Assembly: GCF_000003815.2 (NCBI RefSeq)
Contig: NC_049986.1
Location: forward strand, 15,269,811-15,333,810
Direction of reading: 5' to 3'
Source of the DNA: Branchiostoma floridae
Taxonomy: Eukaryota; Chordata; Leptocardii; Amphioxiformes; Branchiostomatidae
DNA: 64,000 nt
Of this stretch, positions 1-12,658 are shown piece after piece; within the stretch, counting starts at the first letter, position 1, and the number at the start of each line of letters is the position of its first letter. The position numbers and the translations under genes are program-made. A model generated the notes under the pieces. The model worked only from the letters and a program-made list of their open reading frames with translations. It did not search any database and was not told the origin of the DNA.

Positions 1-2025
1 CTGTTTGGACTAAATGTTATCTCCTGTTGGTATTTTAATACTTTTCCCACTGATAAGAGAGCGTCAGAACATGGGAAAAAAATAAAGGGATGTCAGAACA
101 AATTAGGGATTTAGAAAAGAGAAGCAACAGTCTTATTCTTCTGCAAAACAGGTGTCACAAAACATGGTATATAAAACAGTATGATGTAACAGTTTCGAAA
201 TATTTACCTTTCACAACAGGTATCTATCCAATTAAGCTCAAAGCCAGTAATTTTCGGATCATTTGATACTCATCTGGCTAGTGTATATAATGTTACACTG
301 ACATAAATTTATGTATCTGATTCTACTGCTTCTGGACAGAGTACAAAAATGTATGTTGGAGCCTGATAGCTAAGTTTGTAACCCAAAGCCTAACCTTTTC
401 CACTCTTTGTAGACTATCAACATATGAAATATACATTTGTACTGTGTAACATCAATCCATCTAGCCACTTTTTAAAATTTTCTTGGTGGCAAACAGATAA
501 ATAAACAGACAAATACAACCAAAACTTTAACCTTCATGCAAGGGTAGTAAGCCTTACTTTTAATAACAATAGTACATATAATCATAGTATTTGTGAGATT
601 GACTGAATACACTGAGCAACAAAAAATGTAGACTGTGAGAAAGGATATTATCCCGATTTTCTAGCTACGGGGGAACGGTAGACATTACATGATAAATGAG
701 GTTGTGAAAGGTGGCACTATGATTAAGGTATGCAACCAAGAGCACACCTCGTTAGTGGACAGAGGAATTCCATTTATGACAATTAAGATTTGAGAGATAA
801 GATGTACAGTCACACCTGTGGAGCTGATAACCTGGACTCAAGACTTTTGTTCTTTGGAACCATCCTTGATATTGTCTTACAAAAGGCCCAAGCACTGAAA
901 GAGAGTCGTGAAGAAATCTCCATTGCAAGGAACTTCATATGGCAGTGATGTGCCCCCACTGCTTACCCTTTGACATAAAATTTGTAATATCTTAATTTGT
1001 GTGTGTTTGTGTAACATTATCATTGAGGGCCAATTGCCAAGTCTTGGCAATACCAATGTACATGTAGTACATGCTCTTTCTCTCAAATGTATTTTATTAA
1101 TTTATTCATAAATACTGTATCAATGATTTAGTTTGCAGAATATGATACAATGAAGTTTCAGAATCAATGAGTTGTCAGGAAGTTGTAGATATTCAGGATA
1201 TCCATTCTACTACATAGTCTTAGGACAGTTTTTCTTTCAACTCTGCATACAGCAAGTATGTATCCTCTTCAGTTTTGGTGAAGTAGGGAAAAAGTACATG
1301 ACAGTTTTGTGAAGAAAAAATACTTTCATGCAGACTTGCTCAGCACCATATGGCACCATATTTAGTACTTAATCATCACGTATCGATGAATTGTTATTAC
1401 CCAGAATGTCTTGCCTATGACTATCTGTGTCATCAGTAGTTATTTTAATCTCCGGTGCTTGTTCGTTAACCTACAATTATCTATATTAACCTGTCACAGA
1501 GTCCAGTGAAATTCTATCAACCCTGATATGGGGAGCAGGAAAAACCAGGTGTTGTCATCAATCTGTCATTGCTATCTGGTGGAAAATGGAGCGGACATAC
1601 AGATGACTGGTGTGGGACAGAATCGTCTTCTTTTGTTTCTTAAAGTTTCGTGTCTGAAGCTATATTCAGACAGTATCGGGGAAGAGAATAAGCCACCTTA
1701 GTATCCCAGGGGACTAATGGGTCTCAAATTCTTGAAATGCATTGATAGATCTATGTGCAAGTTACATTTTTTTAACCACTACATGTATGATACATTAGTT
1801 TCTATGACCTGTGTTGTTTGAAATGTAGTCCTAGAGCCTAAAGATTTGGGATTTATTCAAACACTTGACATATGTTCACCAATGACTGCAGATTCTGTAC
1901 AGACTTACCTAATCTGATATGTAATGAATATTAGTTTTTCTGTAAAGAGAAAGAAAGTACTTGGTGGTTAAGTACAATTGGAGGGACCTCAAGATCCATA
2001 GGAGATATCCTTTAGCTCAGCTTAC
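1..2025. other. AT-rich stretch without recognised exon
   Basis: I see no exon with a recognisable protein match on either strand. The neighbouring DDX31 gene still lacks its C-terminal exons, so this stretch is probably part of a long DDX31 intron. The only longer open frame (877-1086, minus) shows no conserved features. Confidence 0.4.
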
Positions 2026-5000
2026 CTTGGTGTTTTCTTCTTGTCTGAGTCCTTGGAGTTGATGAAAAGTGTCTTCAGTACTTCATCCATTGCCATCTCT
2101 TCCATACTGGATAAAAGATAGAAATAAAATGAAGAAACCAACAACTTAGAGATAAATGTATTCCATAGTAAACCTTGGGAGTGGGCTATGGGAAACGTTC
2201 AAATCAGTGCCTTTTATGTCAGACTCTATGTCTTGTTTTTCCCTATGCCTGGATAGAAGTTTGAGTTCAATGCAAGGCTGTCTCCTGAACCTATCCCTAC
2301 ATCCCGGGATGGAAATTTCTTTGTTGGGACGGAAAAAATTTCACCGTCTGTCCCCAAAAATTTGAACTTCATGACATGGGCTCCCAAACAACTAGTAAGA
2401 CAGAAAAAACTCAAATTCAAAACTGGAGACAGTCCATTGTTGGATGTTCAAAGAGCCATGTTTATACATGTATTATCTCATCTCTGTACTACCTGATGTT
2501 GTTTGTTGCCAGGACCTTCACAAACTCGACCTCCGACGGCAGGAGGAACAGGAGCGCCTGACCCTGCCTGCCGATCCTCGCCGTGCGCCCTGCACGGTGG
2601 ATGTAGTCTGTTGCAGACCCCGGCGTGTTGTACTGTCAAGAGGAAATAAACATCGAGTAAAATAAAATTCAATGTCTTGAAAATGTGTGTGTGCCATTCA
2701 GTTTATGTGCCGCTTACTGCAATCATAATCTTCCACTGGTGGTGAAAAAATATTGTGTAATACTGAACTTGAATTAAGTCAGTTGAAGGCCCTTTTGTGT
2801 TGTACCAATGACCCTAAAATGTTGGAAAAACACTAAGTAAGAGATTCAAGACTTTAACCTCTGGCCGGTTTAATTCTAGAGTATATCATATAAAGAGCTG
2901 CACAATGTAAATATCACACACATATTGATTATTCTTCACGAATCATATCTCCATGTTTATAACAAGCTTAATTTTACATGTTACAGCAGTTAGGAGACAG
3001 CAGGCATGAACTAGGCATGATTTGCAAACAAAGGCATCCAACAGAAGAAACAGCGCCCCCTAGCAGCCCACTGAGGAAGCACATGATGGAAACTTCCGCT
3101 GTTTATACATGTACATGCACCGCAGTCCACTTACCTGAAGAATCCAGCTGACTTTGGGTAAATGGAGACCCCTAGCAGCAACATCCTAAAGTGCAAGTTA
3201 GTGAGAAATAGGAAAATTATTCCTCACACAATTTACACAGTGTGGAACAACTTTCATACATGTATTATGATTGCTTTACATTTATAGTATCGATGCTAGT
3301 GTATCAAGTCTGAAAAGGTGCAAAAAAAGAGAACCAAACCATATTCTTGAACAAAGAGACATACTAGGGTACATAAATATGAGAAACAGTTGGAAATTTG
3401 ATAAACTTGAGTGGGGATAGACTTACTGTACAAAGTAGTACTCCACTTCGAGCCTCTCGAAACTGCTGAAACACTTCTGTTCTCTCCTGAAACATTTCAC
3501 AACAAATACTTAGGGTATGTTGTTTCTTTGACACACAGACACATGCTATTCAGTGTTGTCCTCATACATCTGTCATATATTTATGCTGATGACATGTATA
3601 CAGCACTTTTTGGCATCTAAGGAGTCAAAGACATTTCAAGCACTGTCTTGTTCTCCAACAGATACTTGAACTTTCTTGAAGATTACATGTACAGTCACGC
3701 TTGCGTAATAGTATTCAACTCTGACAAACCCAAACGCGATAGGAACGTGTCAATGTCACATGCATATCGCATTACAGTTTAGCGCCGCCAACAACCAGAA
3801 CGCGTCAAAGTTTCTGGTCTTACCTGCTGTGTCATGTTACCATGAAGCCTGGAGAATGTGATGTCATGTCCACCAAACTCTGCCTCATCATCCTCATCGT
3901 TCAGGACATTCTTCAGTAGATGGTGGTGGAAGTCTACCGAGTCTTGGGTAGACAGAAACACTAACATCTTCTCATGGCTGCCAAACTGGGGATGGAGAAA
4001 AACAATGGTCATTGTTTGATTCTCTTCAAATCCTAAAAGAAAATCTTAATAGTAATTGCATACTAGATGAAATTTTCAAACTCTTATACTTGTCACACTT
4101 TTGCCATAATAACCTGTGTGAATGCATATTTGTACCCTTATATCATAGCCAAAATACTGTTTTTAAACAGAGCATGCTTTCAATCAGACTTTCCACTGTG
4201 CTGCTGGAAAGGATTGCAAAACTTTGGATTAAGCCATAGATGAGAGCTAACTTTACTGGGTTACAGTCATGTCTAGTGGTAAGATAAGCTTTTAAGGAAG
4301 TTAAACTAGATCAGAATACACTTCTATGTACCTTGCATTTCCACAGGATGAAAGCAGCCAGTGTGACCAGTCGTAACTTGCTGGGGACCAGAATGAAGTG
4401 CTGCTTCAGTTCAGCCGGTGTAACAAACCTCTCCTCTGCACTCTTGTCTTCCTCTGAGTTTGTCTGTTGTTTCTCAGAGGGAAGGTCTTTGGTAACAGTG
4501 ATCTTGACTGGATTGTTTAAACTCATGCCTGCAAGTCTCTCCACTCCTGCAAGGGGGCATGACATGTGCGGTGTTAATCATAAAGTTACCCAAGGAGAGA
4601 GATATTTTTGTTCAGAACATGGTGTGATTCATAATGTTACACAGTAAATACAGAGCACAACACATCATAAAATTGGCCAAAGCTATTGACATCATGAAAT
4701 TTCTTATCTCTAAACCCTTACATGTTGGGAAATTACCTTTTCTCAGGTCTACGCTGTACTCTAAGACTTCAAATTATTTTTTTTCTGTATTAATCCAATT
4801 TTCTGGGAAGATGTCCCCCAAACAACTCTGAAAATAAATTTTAAAGTGATATGGTCTGGGAAAGCTTAACAAAAAAAATCCCCCTCACCTTCAGACAGTG
4901 TAGCAGAGAGCAGGACGTTCTGTCTGTCAGTGGAACCTCTCCTATCATTCAGGCCGCTCAGGATGGCACGGATATCCTTCTCAAACCCCATGTCCAGAAG

Positions 5001-8000
5001 TCTGGTGAGAAAAGTGTCAAATCATTAAGTTCAGTATAGTTCTCTTTCACTGGCCAACATCCTGTTATTGAGGCCATACATTTGTGATTATCAAGATGAT
5101 TGCAGGACTGCAACCTCTGTGTAACATATAACCTGGTTACTACTGGTCACACCTTATAAACCTTCTTCCTGATGCCTAATTTTGTAAAATGTTGGTAAAA
5201 AGCAAGACTGTCACTTAAGAAACAGTTCATAACAATAAAACATGATAAACTGATGCAGAAGTTGGCAATAATAACAGCCTGTTGGGTAAGTACAAATACT
5301 ACATGTACATGTACTTTGTGAGCAAACAGAAAACTAAGTTGGGTAGGATACAACATCCAGTACCTTTAGAATTCTTCAAGTTTCTTTTCTATATAAAAAA
5401 GAGCCATTCCCACCTATCTGCTTCATCCAGAATGAGCCATTCCACCCTCCCCAGCTGAAGAGACTGGGTGTTTTGGGTGTGGTCCACTAGTCGGCCGGGG
5501 GTGGCCACGATGATGTTTATGCCCTTCCTTAGTCTGGCCTTCTCAGCTTTCCTCCTCTCTCCTCCTATGATGCAGCCTGGTACGATCCAACAAAATGGCT
5601 GCAAGTTTCACAAAACAAGTGATGTAAAATTTGCACGACATGGAATTGACCTTGAACATGCCAATGAAGATTTCTAACTGATGGCAGCAGCTTTTAAAAG
5701 TATTAGTTACTTATTGGAATTGATGGTTTTGAGTCAACATACACTGCGTTAACAATTCACTGGAAACTTAAAATGCAGTGCATGGTGCTACCGCGAAATT
5801 AAAACTGCCGCAAACAGTTCTTTTTCCCACTACCACGAAATTAAGTCCCTGCAAACTTGCATTTTACAGTATCATATTATTTTTGAATGACATTGTATAA
5901 AGTGAGAGGACTGGTCTTGGTAAGGTTGTAACTTGTACAGGTTTCTTCTTACCTTCACTAGTTTCTGGATAACATCATGTGTCTGAATGGCCAGCTACAA
6001 AGTAAGAAAAACAACTTCTGAATATGATTTGACAGATAATCAATTTCCAAATTGGAAAAAAAACATGGAAACAAACAAGTCATACAAGATGTTATATTCA
6101 TGTAATAGCTACAATCTGTCAATTAATAGATATTAGAAGGTCAATCCATACACAGTGAATAAACATATTTGCTGCTTTATTTGCCTTTTTTATGTTTTGT
6201 GTATCAACTATCATTTACCAATAAATATGAAACAACACAAAACATGAACCCTTATTACCTCTCTTGTTGGCACCAGGACTATTGCATATGGACCATCAGA
6301 CCTCTACAAAGATGGAAGAGAAAAAGGATTACTTTGTGACAAACAGTAAGATTAAGATTTGATAGGACATAGGTTCACTTGATAACCACGAGTATGTCAA
6401 ACTTATTGTCTTCTTACAAAGGTTTAACTTACATGTGTATCACACTATGCACATGTATGCAGGATGTACTGTCTACTACCCAAACAGCTTGGTCCAGAAT
6501 ATTTTCTAAGCGCTGATTGCTGGACAGGAATATGCAGCTGCTATTGTCTTCTTTCATATTGCTTGTTAACACTATTACAATTTTTTCTCATTCTCACTCA
6601 CCACTCATCTTTATTACAATTCTTTACAGAAAGAGACTTAAATGAATTTCTCAGAGCAAGGAAATCTTGCTAACACTAACAGACACTAGCCCTGTGACAG
6701 TTATATAAGCTCTAAAGTCAAGAGAATCATTACCTGAATTTTCTGCTTCTTTGCTTGTAGACAGTGCACTACTGGAATGCTATAGGCAAGGGTTTTTCCT
6801 GAGAAAAGCATGTACAAGACAAAAGATAAATAGTGCAATGTGCTTAATTCTTAATTCCAATTGCAGTGTTGCTCAAACTGAAAAAAAAGTGCAAAACGTC
6901 ATTGGCAGTAGAAAATGCTGATAAATAAATGAAATCTCCTTACCTGACCCTGTCTGAGATTTTACCAGTGCATCTTTTCCCTGCAGCAACACAGGAATGG
7001 CCTCCTTCTGTACACTAGGAGGGAGAATATACATGTACATCATCAGGATTCTGAAACAGTGTGCAGGAGTGGTTGCCATAATTAGTATTTTCTTCAATCA
7101 TTCTCTACTTTAGCATTGTGCTTTTCTATTGGTGNNNNNNNNNNNNNNNNNNNNNNNNNNNNNNNNNNNNNNNNNNNNNNNNNNNNNNNNNNNNNNNNNN
7201 NNNNNNNNNNNNNNNNNNNNNNNNNNNNNNNNNNTATAGACAGGTACATACACTATATATAGACTTGGATCTCTAAACAATGTCTTACCTGGTTGTCTTG
7301 GTAACCATCAAGTTTTCCTCAAGGTTTTTGATCTGAGGAAAAAGCACAGAGAACAATATTTCTGGGCTCACAGTTCAATCATAAAGTTGTCAATCACTAC
7401 AATTTGTAAAAATACACCTCTTCCAATGTTAAGCATATTGAAAGACATGAAATAAATGAAATAGAATCTATGCAGTGACTAGTGTAACTCACCATGAACG
7501 GATGTAAGTTGAGGTCCCCAAACTTTTCCGCAGAGAAAACTTCTTCTTTGTTCTCTTGTACAGTTTCCCTGTGGGCAAAAAATGCAAGAAGATTCATTGT
7601 TGTTTTAACTTTTATATATATATATGTACTAGTAGATAACACAACTTCTATCAGTCGGTAGGACAAAATTGGGTAAATAATAATCTTGCAAGTAATATGT
7701 CGATATTTCAAATACAAATACAAATCTGCATAAGAAAACACCGATAAACTTACTGTGCCACCACTGGTATCTCTGGGTTGTATCTGAAAAGTGAGGAGAT
7801 GACTCCTTTTCCCTGGGGAAACTTGCCTCCATGTTCTGTGATCGAGTCAGGTTTACTTGGAGAAAGTTTCGCCTCCTTTCTCTTAGATGGAGACAACTGC
7901 ACTTCCTTTTTCTTGGACTTGGGAGAAGGTAGAGAAGTTCTCTGTGTCTGAACCGTTTTGCTATCTTTAACCGATGATTTGACATCTTGGTTAGATTGTA

Positions 8001-11000
8001 ACAAGTCTGGTGGTGCTTCATCGTCTGAGTCTGCCTCTACTTTACGCCATTTTGAGGGACTGGTGTGAGCATGTGCACCTGTGTAGGTTCTTTTCTGGTT
8101 TCTCCTCTTCTTTTTCTGGGTGGAAGGTAATATCATTAGGGTGGTAATAAATGTACATCTGTTAGGAGCTTCTGCACTGCCCATAAATTACTAACTTTAA
8201 CAAGGCAATCAGAGTTTGCAGAGTTCACCCCGTTTCCCATACTAATACATGTACAGAATCACAGAAACACTCATCGCACGCATGCACACGCACACGCACA
8301 GATTCACACATGCACACACACACACACATGCACACACACATGCGCACACACAGATACATACACACACACACAGAAACCCACAAAACACAATCAGACACAC
8401 AAACAAACTGATGACAGACAAACAATCCACAAACAGTACACTTTACTCCCTGGGTGAAGTTGTGACAACCCAGTTCCTGTTCTTAGCCGTTATCATCATC
8501 ATCACCATCCATCTGTCCATAGGGTCGGAGCCAGCCTCTACACTACTGGTTCTGTCCACCATGGCTATAAACTATATAACACTGCATTCTGCATTCTTAT
8601 GCACAGTTTATCATACACATATACAAAAAAGTTGCAAACACTGAGACAGAGGCATTACAACCGACATAGCTTTATGTTATAAATCATATAATAAACATAT
8701 CAACTACACTGACAGGTGTACTTAGTTAATAATCAGACTGTGCTTTTGCCAAAGCTACCAAAACAGACTGCATCTATTCTATCTGACCCAACCTGGCTTT
8801 TAAAGCCTCACTCCTCACACTAGCGACACTCACAAACTCATACAAACTTGCAGGGCATCAAAAGCAATCTCCATCCACTTTGTTTCTGACTCAGACCAGC
8901 CAATCGTAACTTGTATCCCTGACAATGTTTGTCTCTAACTGAATAAAACATGTCATGGATACAAAATTGTAATTATACAACACAAGAAGTTGCAGGGTAA
9001 CTTACCTCATTACTTAGTCAAATCATAGATTTTGCTCATTATAAAATCCACCATTCATATACATGGTATTCAGACACGAAGAAAACTAGAGCAACCCTAT
9101 CTGAGGAAAAAAACGGGACCCTGAAAGTGAAGAAGGCAGCACCACCCCATCTCTGCCGGCCAACAAACGTCCCTGATACTGACCTGACTCCAACCTCTGG
9201 GGTGATTCTTGTGCAGACCTACCCGTCACAACTGAGCTGGAAGTGAACTACCTGTTCATACCCCAAACAGCTGATCTGCTTTCTGTTCCCTGTTGTAGAC
9301 TGTAGACAGGGATGGAGTCCTGTAACCCATTTCATGATGTCCTAAGCTCAGGCCATTACAAGGTTGCCAGAATGAAATGTCAAGACTGTGTAGGAATTTG
9401 AGAAGAAGAAAACACTTTCTATCAGTCTTAGACCACAGGTTCTGCTTACATGGCAGAGTTGTCGGGTCCCGTCTTTAGTACACATCACTCTCTGGGTACA
9501 AAGGGTAACACCATACATTCCCAGTGACTACTCTCCTATGAGCCTCATGGCAACAGTGTCACACAGACACAATCATTCTCAGCAACTGAGCTGTGGGGGG
9601 AAGGAGAGGGGAGCTTAACTCCAGTCAACCGGCCCCATGGCTACAGTGTCACTCAGACTCAATCAGCGACGAACATATGGGGAGAAGGAGAGGGGTCTTA
9701 ACCCCAGTCCACCGGCCCCATGGCTATGTAGTCGCACAGACACAATCATTCCCAGCGACTGAGCTGTGGGGGGTAGGAGAGGGGGGTTAACCCCAGTCCA
9801 CTGGCCCCATGGCTATGGAGTCGCACAGACACAATCATTCCCAGCGACTGAGCTGTGGGGGGTAGGAGAGGGGGGTTAACCCCAGTCCACTGGCCCCATG
9901 GCTATGGAGTCGCACAGACACAATCATTCCCAGCGACTGAGCTGTGGGGAGAAGGAGAGGGGGGTAACCCCAGACCACCGGCCCCATGGCTATGTAGTCG
10001 CACAGACACAATCATTCCCAGCGACTGAGCTGTGGGGGGTAGGAGAGGGGGGTTAACCCCAGTCCACTGGCCCCATGGCTATGGAGTCGCACAGACACAA
10101 TCATTCCCAGCGACTGAGCTGTGGGGGGTAGGAGAGGGGGGGGTAACCCCAGTCCACCGGCCCCATGGCTATGGTATCGCAAAGACACAATCATTCCCAG
10201 CAACTGAGCTATGGGGGGAAGGATGGGGGGTAACCCCAGTCCACCGGCCCCATGGCTATGGTGTGCAATCATTCCCAACGACTGAGCTGTGGGGGGAAGG
10301 ACAGGGGGGGTAACCCCAGTCCACCGGCCCCATGGCTACAGTGTCGCACAAACACAATCATTCCCAGCGACTGAGCTGTGGGGGGAAGGAGAGGGGTCTT
10401 AACCCCAGTCCACCGGCCCCATGGCAATGGAGTCGCACAGACACAATCATTCCCAACGACTGAGTTGTGGGGGGTAGGAGAGGGGGGTTAACCCCAGTCC
10501 ACCGGCCCCATGGCTATGGTGTCACACAGACACAATCATTCCCAACAACTGGGCTGTGGGGGGAAGGAGAGGGGGGTTAACCCCAGTCCACCGGCCCCAT
10601 GGCTACAGTGTTGCAATGACACAATCATTCCCAACAACTGAGCTGTGGGGGGAAGGAGAGGGGGCGTAACCCCAGTCCACCGGCCCCATGATTGGGGGAG
10701 GAGGAGATGGGCTCCTGTCTCCATAGAGAACAAGGACTAGGTAATGGTGGAGGTTACCCTTTGTACCCTGAGAGTGATGTGTACCAAAGACATGAGACCC
10801 AACAACTCTGCCTTGTAAGTAGCCTGTGACCTAAAGACTCATAGAAAGTGTGGTCTTCTTCTCGAATTCCTACCCAGTCTTGACATTTCCTCCTGGTGAC
10901 CTTGCAAAGACCCGAGCTAAGGATATCATGAGGTGGGTAACTAGACTCTACCCGTCTCCAATCTACAGCAGGTGACAGAAAACAGATCAGCTGTTTGGGG

Positions 11001-12231
11001 CAGGAACAGGTAGTTCACTTCCAGCTCAGTTGTGACGGGTAGGTCTGCACAAGAGTCACCCCAGAGGCTGGAGTCAGTTTGGTTTCAGGGATGTTTGCTG
11101 GCTGACAGAGATGGGGTGGTGCTGCCTTCTTCACTTTCAGGGACGCGTTCCTTTCTTCAGTGACGGTTGCTTTCGTTTTCCTTGTGCCTGATTACCACAT
11201 ACATGAATGATGCATTTGGTGAAGTGCAAAGTCGATGATTTGAATAAGAAATGAGGCCCAGCAATTCCTACTAGTAAATGCATGATATACTAGTAATTAC
11301 AGTTCCCTATCCATGATAGACATTTAACTCAGTTAGAGACATACATTATCAGATAAAAGTTAAGATACAAATTATAGCAGCTGTAGTCATCTTATATATT
11401 CATTTTCAAACTGCTCTGGGAGCAGCAAATGGTTGCCTGGCTAGCAGATTATTATCATTAGTTACGGGAGATACTAGAAGACGGAATACCAAGTAATACC
11501 AAGTAATACCACGTAATACCAGGTTAAACATCACGGAACTCAAATATTTTGTGTGCATATGTGTTCCCCACACATATAAACCAAACATTTTGTGGTTTAT
11601 GGGCTTTAAAATTATATTTTTGCCTAAGAATTCCGCTAACAAAACGCCGCTGCCCCAAGCGGCATGATAGCGCTGGCGGGCCGGGTCAATCAACAACACG
11701 GTTCTTCTTCTTCCGGTAATGTCCAACTGCCATGACTGCCGATGAGTCGGCAATGATTGACTAGTGTTTCAAACACTTATGTTTTATTCTTGAAAAAAAA
11801 AAAAACAACCTTATACACGTAGTTGGAACATTCAACAACATAATTGTACCAGTGTTGTCGTCGTGTTGCATGTTGTAACTTGTAAGGGCAAAGATTCCAG
11901 AATGTTTAACTTTAAGGCTCTACCTATACAGTCAGCTGTATTCAACTACAAACTAATAATTGGCTGAATTATGTGTCATACTTGAGTTTTGCTCCCAAAC
12001 GTTTACTGCCCCCCTCCCCCTCCGCTCCCAGCTGCAGGCCGTGCATGTACCCACCTCTCTCCAGCCCCGGCCCTGTTTCGTCGCTTTACCGGGAGCCCCG
12101 ACGTAAGTGTCTGAAACCAGGTTTAGCTCCAAACTACTTTCGTTGTCCATATTTGTCATATTTTCCTCCGACGCATGTGTAATCGTGTTCGCACATGTGC
12201 AAATTTCCAACGTCGCGCGTCGGTCTTTCAC
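2026..12231 (-). CDS. DDX31: ATP-dependent RNA helicase DDX31 (3' end missing)
   Basis: DEAD-box RNA helicase of the DDX31/Dbp7 type, a nucleolar factor of large ribosomal subunit assembly. Exons in coding order: 12055-12231, 7754-8115, 7493-7568, 7289-7332, 6944-7014, 6734-6798, 6259-6303, 5953-5994, 5414-5598, 4889-5001, 4332-4546, 3824-3985, 3427-3486, 3135-3185, 2493-2632, 2026-2106. All junctions keep phase. Visible motifs in order: the N-terminal [11 protein letters not shown] block typical of DDX31, Q-motif SVQKEAIP, motif I SQTGSGKT, Ia VPTRELA, Ib TPGRL, II DEAD, III SAT, V DVAARGL, and [10 protein letters not shown] (Ala where Ile/Val is usual). The C-terminal domain after the helicase core (DUF4217 region) is not found, so the gene runs past the left edge. 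The first exon is the least certain: it rests on an open frame from an ATG at 12231 ending in a phase-0 donor that fits exon 2. Confidence 0.9.
2273..2395 (+). repeat. Dispersed repeat family A, copy 1
   Basis: About 120 bp in a DDX31 intron. It resembles segments at 39692-39800 (same strand) and 49740-49835 and 61437-61545 (opposite strand). Shared blocks are GGCTGTCTCC, a CATCCC-GGA segment, GGAAATTT and TTGGGACGGA. Confidence 0.55.
7135..7234. other. Assembly gap (100 N)
   Basis: Exactly 100 unknown bases, the usual placeholder for a gap of unknown size. It falls in the DDX31 intron between the exons at 7289-7332 and 6944-7014. The reading frame across that intron is complete, so no coding sequence appears to be lost. 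Confidence 0.98.
8263..8405. repeat. CA-rich microsatellite
   Basis: Interrupted (CA)n tract with ACAC, ATGC and GCAC variants in DDX31 intron 1. It makes spurious open frames on both strands (His-Thr-rich on plus, Cys-Val-rich on minus). Confidence 0.9.
8902..11370. mobile_element. 2.5-kb fold-back element with minisatellite core
   Basis: The left arm (about 8902-9540) is the reverse complement of the right arm (about 10735-11370), with an estimated 15-25% divergence and small indels. Matching landmarks include TGTCTCTAACTGA at 8930, GTGAAGAAGGCAGCACCACC at 9127 against its complement near 11125, and GGGTACAAAGGGTAAC near 9495 against its complement near 10760. The loop is an 89-bp tandem array. 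No coding capacity is seen. It lies in DDX31 intron 1. It could be a non-autonomous fold-back DNA element or an old inverted duplication. Arm divergence argues against an assembly artefact. Confidence 0.75.
9548..10690. repeat. 89-bp minisatellite, about 13 units
   Basis: The landmark GAGCTGTGGGG recurs at 9588, 9761, 9850, 9939, 10027, 10116, 10206, 10284, 10373, 10462, 10551 and 10640, a spacing of 88-90 bp with one 78-bp unit. Units carry the block CCACCGGCCCCATGGCTA and many carry the perfect palindrome GGGGTTAACCCC. It occupies the loop of the surrounding inverted repeat. Confidence 0.92.
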
Positions 12232-12658
12232 CCTCAGCTGTAACCCTTGACCTTTCAGCTGTTGCGCGAACGCATCAATGATCCTAATATTGTCGCAGTA
12301 TAATCGTTTGTCGATCGATCTCCGACACCACAGAAATCAGTAAGGACTCAGTAATGGGGCTAACAAGATTTGTGTTTGATGTAACCAATGATTGTCATGA
12401 ACAGAAAGACAGAAAGCTACAATGATTTCTGTAATGAATATTTTTCAGTCACATCTCACGCTGTGACAGCTAAAAACACTTTTATTCGGGATATCATTTA
12501 ATCATAAGGACGATGACGGTGACTGTGAGTGTTCCTGTAACGTTACATTCAACAATATAACGAAACATATAACATTATCACTGCAAGTTAACTGCTTAAT
12601 TGTATAATGGAATAGTAACAGGCTACTTTCACTTCATTACAATTTTGCAATGTTCACT

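Noticed and set aside
1906-1945. A 31-nt segment (minus) bounded by a good acceptor and donor, in phase with the last visible DDX31 exon
   Set aside because: It ends in a stop codon at the donor and would truncate DDX31 before its C-terminal domain; most likely a chance pseudo-exon.
8225-8644. Open frames over the CA tract
   Set aside because: Low-complexity translation of a microsatellite; no conserved protein.
9593-10733. Open frames in the 89-bp array
   Set aside because: Repeat translations with no start context or conservation; 89 is not a multiple of 3, so frames shift between units.
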